This document shows positions 61,227-64,000 of a stretch of 64,000 bases of DNA, piece by piece. Every line of letters starts with the position of its first letter. Position 1 is the first letter of the stretch. The position numbers and the translations under genes are program-made. A model generated the notes under the pieces. That model saw only the letters and a list, made by a program, of their open reading frames with translations, did no database searches and had not been told where the DNA came from. Source of the stretch: Aquimarina muelleri DSM 19832 (GTDB taxonomy: Bacteria > Bacteroidota > Bacteroidia > Flavobacteriales > Flavobacteriaceae); NCBI RefSeq assembly GCF_000430665.1, contig NZ_AUML01000002.1, positions 124,001-188,000 on the forward strand. The letters run 5' to 3'.

Positions 61227-61826
61227 ATGATGAAATTTATCTATCAATTTTCTATTCTTTCATTATTAACAATATACACTGCTAAAGGTCAGATTTACTC
61301 TAAACAAGAAAATCCATGGGTGCTTGGTATTGGAGTAAATATTATATATGATTCAGGTTCTTTATTTGATGGGATATTCAATATAGAAGATAATTACAAC
61401 TACAGTACACCTATTCATTTGTCTATAGAAAAAAGATTTAAAGATGATTATGGATTTGAAATTTCTAGTAGTTTTAATAAATTTTTGGTAGGCAAAAGAA
61501 TTAATAATAAGATATTAGACAAAAATATTAATATTTTTATCATAGATGGAGCTTTTAAATACTACATCACCAATAAGTATTTAAACAAATATAGAGCTAT
61601 TTACGAAGGATACCTTTCTATTGGTGGAGGGAGTAGCTTTTATGACAGATCTTCTGCAATAACAACCAACTTGGGTATAGGAATTAATTATTATATCTCT
61701 GAAAGTATTCGTTTGAATACTCAGGCTACTGGTAAAATATCTATAGATAATTCTTTGCAAGGCAGTAATTATATACAATATAACATTGGTCTTATTATTA
61801 GATTACAAGAATCTAATTTTAATTAA
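61227..61826 (+). CDS. Small outer-membrane beta-barrel-like protein
   Basis: 199 residues (a second Met follows the first at once). Signal peptide (1-22, TAKGQ), then alternating hydrophobic strands with aromatic ends: WVLGIGVNIIYDSG, PIHLSIEKRFKDDYGFEIS, YRAIYEGYLSIGGGSSFYD, TTNLGIGINYYISESIRLNT, YIQYNIGLIIRLQESNF. An eight-stranded OMP-like barrel is likely. Ends in F-N rather than a terminal aromatic. No specific family recognised. Confidence 0.75.
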   Translation: MMKFIYQFSILSLLTIYTAKGQIYSKQENPWVLGIGVNIIYDSGSLFDGIFNIEDNYNYSTPIHLSIEKRFKDDYGFEISSSFNKFLVGKRINNKILDKNINIFIIDGAFKYYITNKYLNKYRAIYEGYLSIGGGSSFYDRSSAITTNLGIGINYYISESIRLNTQATGKISIDNSLQGSNYIQYNIGLIIRLQESNFN

Positions 61827-62316
61827 CTTATTTTATAAGAAATATAAAATTAACCCTTACAAAAGTGTAATAGTCTTACTAAAAAATTATAAAATTAAAC
61901 ACTTAATACAGGATCTGCTAAATTTCTTATAATTGATAAAAAAGCTAAAATTGATGACTTTTTTAGGTTTTTTAGCTTATCCATTTATTATTAATAAATT
62001 GAATAATAGCATAGTATAAAATCAATAATTCATTCTTTAAACATCTATATTTAATAACGATTTCTAGCATATAAAAATCTTATTTTAGCTTGTCAATTTA
62101 TAGATAAAATAAATATAACCTCCATTTTAAAATATAGGTTTAAAATATTCGTTATCCATTTTTTTAGCAACACTCCTAGAGTAAAAAACAAAGCCTATAA
62201 AGTATTCAATAATCATGTGTTTAAAAATATGAAAATCCCCAAAGAAAATATTTATAGTCCCACAATTAATAATTGTTTAAAAAATAGGTTTTGGAAATAA
62301 AAATATCTTATCACCT
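61827..62316. other. AT-rich region before the flippase gene
   Basis: 490 bases with no credible gene. A hairpin (61942-61950 / 61970-61978, 9 bp, 19-base loop) may terminate the upstream gene. A TAGGTTTTG at ~62286 is near the TAnnTTTG motif but one base long. Confidence 0.4.
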
Positions 62317-63756
62317 GTGAGTAATTTAAAAACGAAAGCCACCAGTGGGGTTATCTGGAGTAGTATTGACAAGTCTTTTACTATGTTAATTCAGTTTGTT
62401 TTTGGTATTATCCTTGCCCGTTTATTAGTACCCGAAGATTACGGATTAATTGGTATGATTACCATATTTATTACTCTTTCTCAGGCTATTGTAGAAAGTG
62501 GTTTTAGCAGAGCATTAATTCAAAAAAAAGATACAGATCAATTAGATTATTCCACTACATTTTTTTTTAATTTTTTAATAAGTATACTTGTATATTTAGT
62601 ACTTTATTTTACTTCTTCGCTTATCGCAGATTTCTATGTTGAACCACTACTGGAAGATCTTGTTAAAATTGTTGGTCTAAATGTAATTATATCTTCTGCA
62701 GCAATTATTCAACGTACTATATTAATCAAAAAGATAGATTTTAAGACTCAAGCTATAGTAAATATTGTAGCAGGTATTGGTGGTGCGCTGATTGGTATTG
62801 GATTTGCTATATATGGATTTGGTGTATGGTCATTGGTGTTTCAATACTTATCTAGAAACTTTATGACCTCTATACTATTTTGGGTAATGAATGATTGGAG
62901 ACCTTCCTTAATTTTTAGCTTATCTTCCTTAAAAAAGCTTTTTAATTTTGGGTCTAAAATTTTAGCATCTACACTTTTATATGCTGCTTTTCAAAATATC
63001 TATTTGGTGGTAATAGGTAAAATTTATAAATCTGAAGAATTAGGATATTATACCAGAGCTACTTTATTTAAGCAAATCCCTGCAACCTTGGTTACTACAG
63101 TAATACAGAATGTTACTTTTCCTTTGTTAGTTGCTGTGATTGAAGATGACATTCAGGTAAGAGCAATCATGCAAAGAAGTGTTAAGTTAACCGCTTTTCT
63201 TATTTTTCCTATGGCAATAACTTTGATTGTTTTTGCACATCCTCTTATTTTAATATTACTTACAGAAAAATGGTTACCCACTGTTATTTTATTACAAATT
63301 CTTGCCGTTGGAGTTATTTTTTTTCCTATAAATAGTATTAATACTAATTTTATTAATGCAAAAGGGAGATCTGACCTATTTCTAAAATTAGAAATTATCA
63401 ATAACATTCTTACCATTCTAGCAATTGCTATTACCTATCGTTTTGGGATGACTACAATTGCAATTGGGTATGTAAGTGTTTCTTGTATTGGTTTTTTTAC
63501 TTATGCTTATTACAGCGGAAAATTTGTTACTTATTCTGGTGTAAAACAATTAAGAGATATGCTTCCTTATGCATTGGTTAGCATTATAGTAACTATATCC
63601 AGTGCTTTTATTTGGAAACTTGTAGATGATCAAATCATATATCTAAGTGGCGGTTTAATTACTAGTGCTATTGGATATATACTATGTTCTCATATTTTAA
63701 AATTTAAAGAATTAGAAGATATCAAAAATATAATAAGAACTAAAATCAAAAAATAG
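62317..63756 (+). CDS. Wzx-like polysaccharide flippase
   Basis: 479 residues starting at GTG (MSNLKTKATSGVIWSSIDK). About 14 membrane helices of the MOP exporter superfamily (polysaccharide synthesis group): RLLVPEDYGLIGMI, SGFSRALIQKKDTDQLDYST, FNFGSKILASTLLYAAFQNI, YKSEELGYYTRATLFKQIPA. Moves lipid-linked sugar units across the inner membrane. Probably opens a capsule, exopolysaccharide or O-antigen cluster that continues beyond the window. Confidence 0.92.
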   Translation: MSNLKTKATSGVIWSSIDKSFTMLIQFVFGIILARLLVPEDYGLIGMITIFITLSQAIVESGFSRALIQKKDTDQLDYSTTFFFNFLISILVYLVLYFTSSLIADFYVEPLLEDLVKIVGLNVIISSAAIIQRTILIKKIDFKTQAIVNIVAGIGGALIGIGFAIYGFGVWSLVFQYLSRNFMTSILFWVMNDWRPSLIFSLSSLKKLFNFGSKILASTLLYAAFQNIYLVVIGKIYKSEELGYYTRATLFKQIPATLVTTVIQNVTFPLLVAVIEDDIQVRAIMQRSVKLTAFLIFPMAITLIVFAHPLILILLTEKWLPTVILLQILAVGVIFFPINSINTNFINAKGRSDLFLKLEIINNILTILAIAITYRFGMTTIAIGYVSVSCIGFFTYAYYSGKFVTYSGVKQLRDMLPYALVSIIVTISSAFIWKLVDDQIIYLSGGLITSAIGYILCSHILKFKELEDIKNIIRTKIKK

Positions 63757-63790
63757 AAATCTATTTTACTAATTATCAAACTAGTACCAA

Positions 63791-64000
63791 ATGATGTGGA
63801 CTAAAGAATATTCAGGAATAGCAATAGTATTTTCTATACTAGTACTTAGTATACACATACTATTTTTCTCTGAGTATACTATGCCTTTATTTATATTACT
63901 AGGAGGTATGGGAATTATATTTTTATTTTTTATCTCCTTATGGTATTATACCAAATATTGGAAAGACATAAATTTTTTTACTAAAAAGCTTTTTTTTCAT
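63791..64000 (+). CDS. Membrane protein, 3' truncated by the window
   Basis: An ATG at 63791 opens a frame that runs to the last base (70 codons). The visible part has two membrane helices (~9-29, GIAIVFSILVLSIHILFF; ~36-55, LFILLGGMGIIFLFFISLWY) and then a basic segment (YTKYWKDINFFTKKLFFH). It begins 34 bases after the flippase. Probably a polymerase or other membrane component of the polysaccharide cluster; too short to classify. Confidence 0.6.
   Translation, partial: MMWTKEYSGIAIVFSILVLSIHILFFSEYTMPLFILLGGMGIIFLFFISLWYYTKYWKDINFFTKKLFFH

Overview
The window looks like a chromosomal segment of a marine Flavobacteriaceae bacterium (Bacteroidota); an Aquimarina-like genome is plausible, but the genus cannot be fixed from sequence alone. 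Evidence: roughly one-third GC; promoters of the Bacteroidota TTG/TAnnTTTG type; no Shine-Dalgarno-like leaders; type IX secretion hallmarks (PorP/SprF, a gliding-motility C-terminal domain); four OmpA-family envelope proteins; and flavobacterial families such as CAL67264 and DUF3050. No rRNA, tRNA, CRISPR array, phage or complete transposon was seen.

Layout. 1-7.8 kb: the 3' part of a DUF11/OmpA surface protein, then a minus-strand housekeeping block (rpsA, pyrR, pyrB, a STAS-like protein, a secreted thioredoxin, rnz, pdxH). 8-13.8 kb: a minus-strand envelope operon of gliding-CTD giant protein, PorP/SprF and PD40-OmpA protein. 14-22.1 kb: a complete histidine operon hisGDCB-(GNAT)-HAFIE, preceded by a leader peptide with four consecutive His codons and a strong terminator, i.e. 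a transcription attenuator. 22.2-30.1 kb: OmpA proteins, an HhH-type membrane protein, DUF3050, a hybrid kinase lacking its phospho-acceptor histidine, an M23/LysM peptidase. 30.8-34.8 kb: nrdA without nrdB, then a tightly coupled trio of unknown protein, half-size PnuC-like membrane protein and HD nucleotidase.

35-41 kb is the accessory part: a MOSC protein, McrC and McrB bracketed by direct copies of a ~100-bp repeat, then a strictly 21-bp-periodic GC-rich array of ten units lying against the 3' end of an uncharacterised 232-residue protein gene. This array is the most unusual object in the window. A second dispersed hairpin repeat (three copies) occurs at 17.4, 41.8 and 44.7 kb, one of them inside the his operon.

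41-64 kb: rlmF, EamA transporter, secreted protein, SulP transporter lacking a normal start codon, TauE/SafE exporter, MBL lipoprotein, cold-shock protein, RluE-like pseudouridine synthase, histidine decarboxylase, a truncated chloramphenicol acetyltransferase remnant beside a MITE-like element, HAD phosphatase, EttA, CAL67264 protein, acyl-CoA carboxylase beta chain, a LytS/LytTR two-component pair, three envelope proteins (one von Willebrand A), an outer-membrane-like protein, and the start of a polysaccharide region (Wzx-type flippase and a truncated membrane gene).
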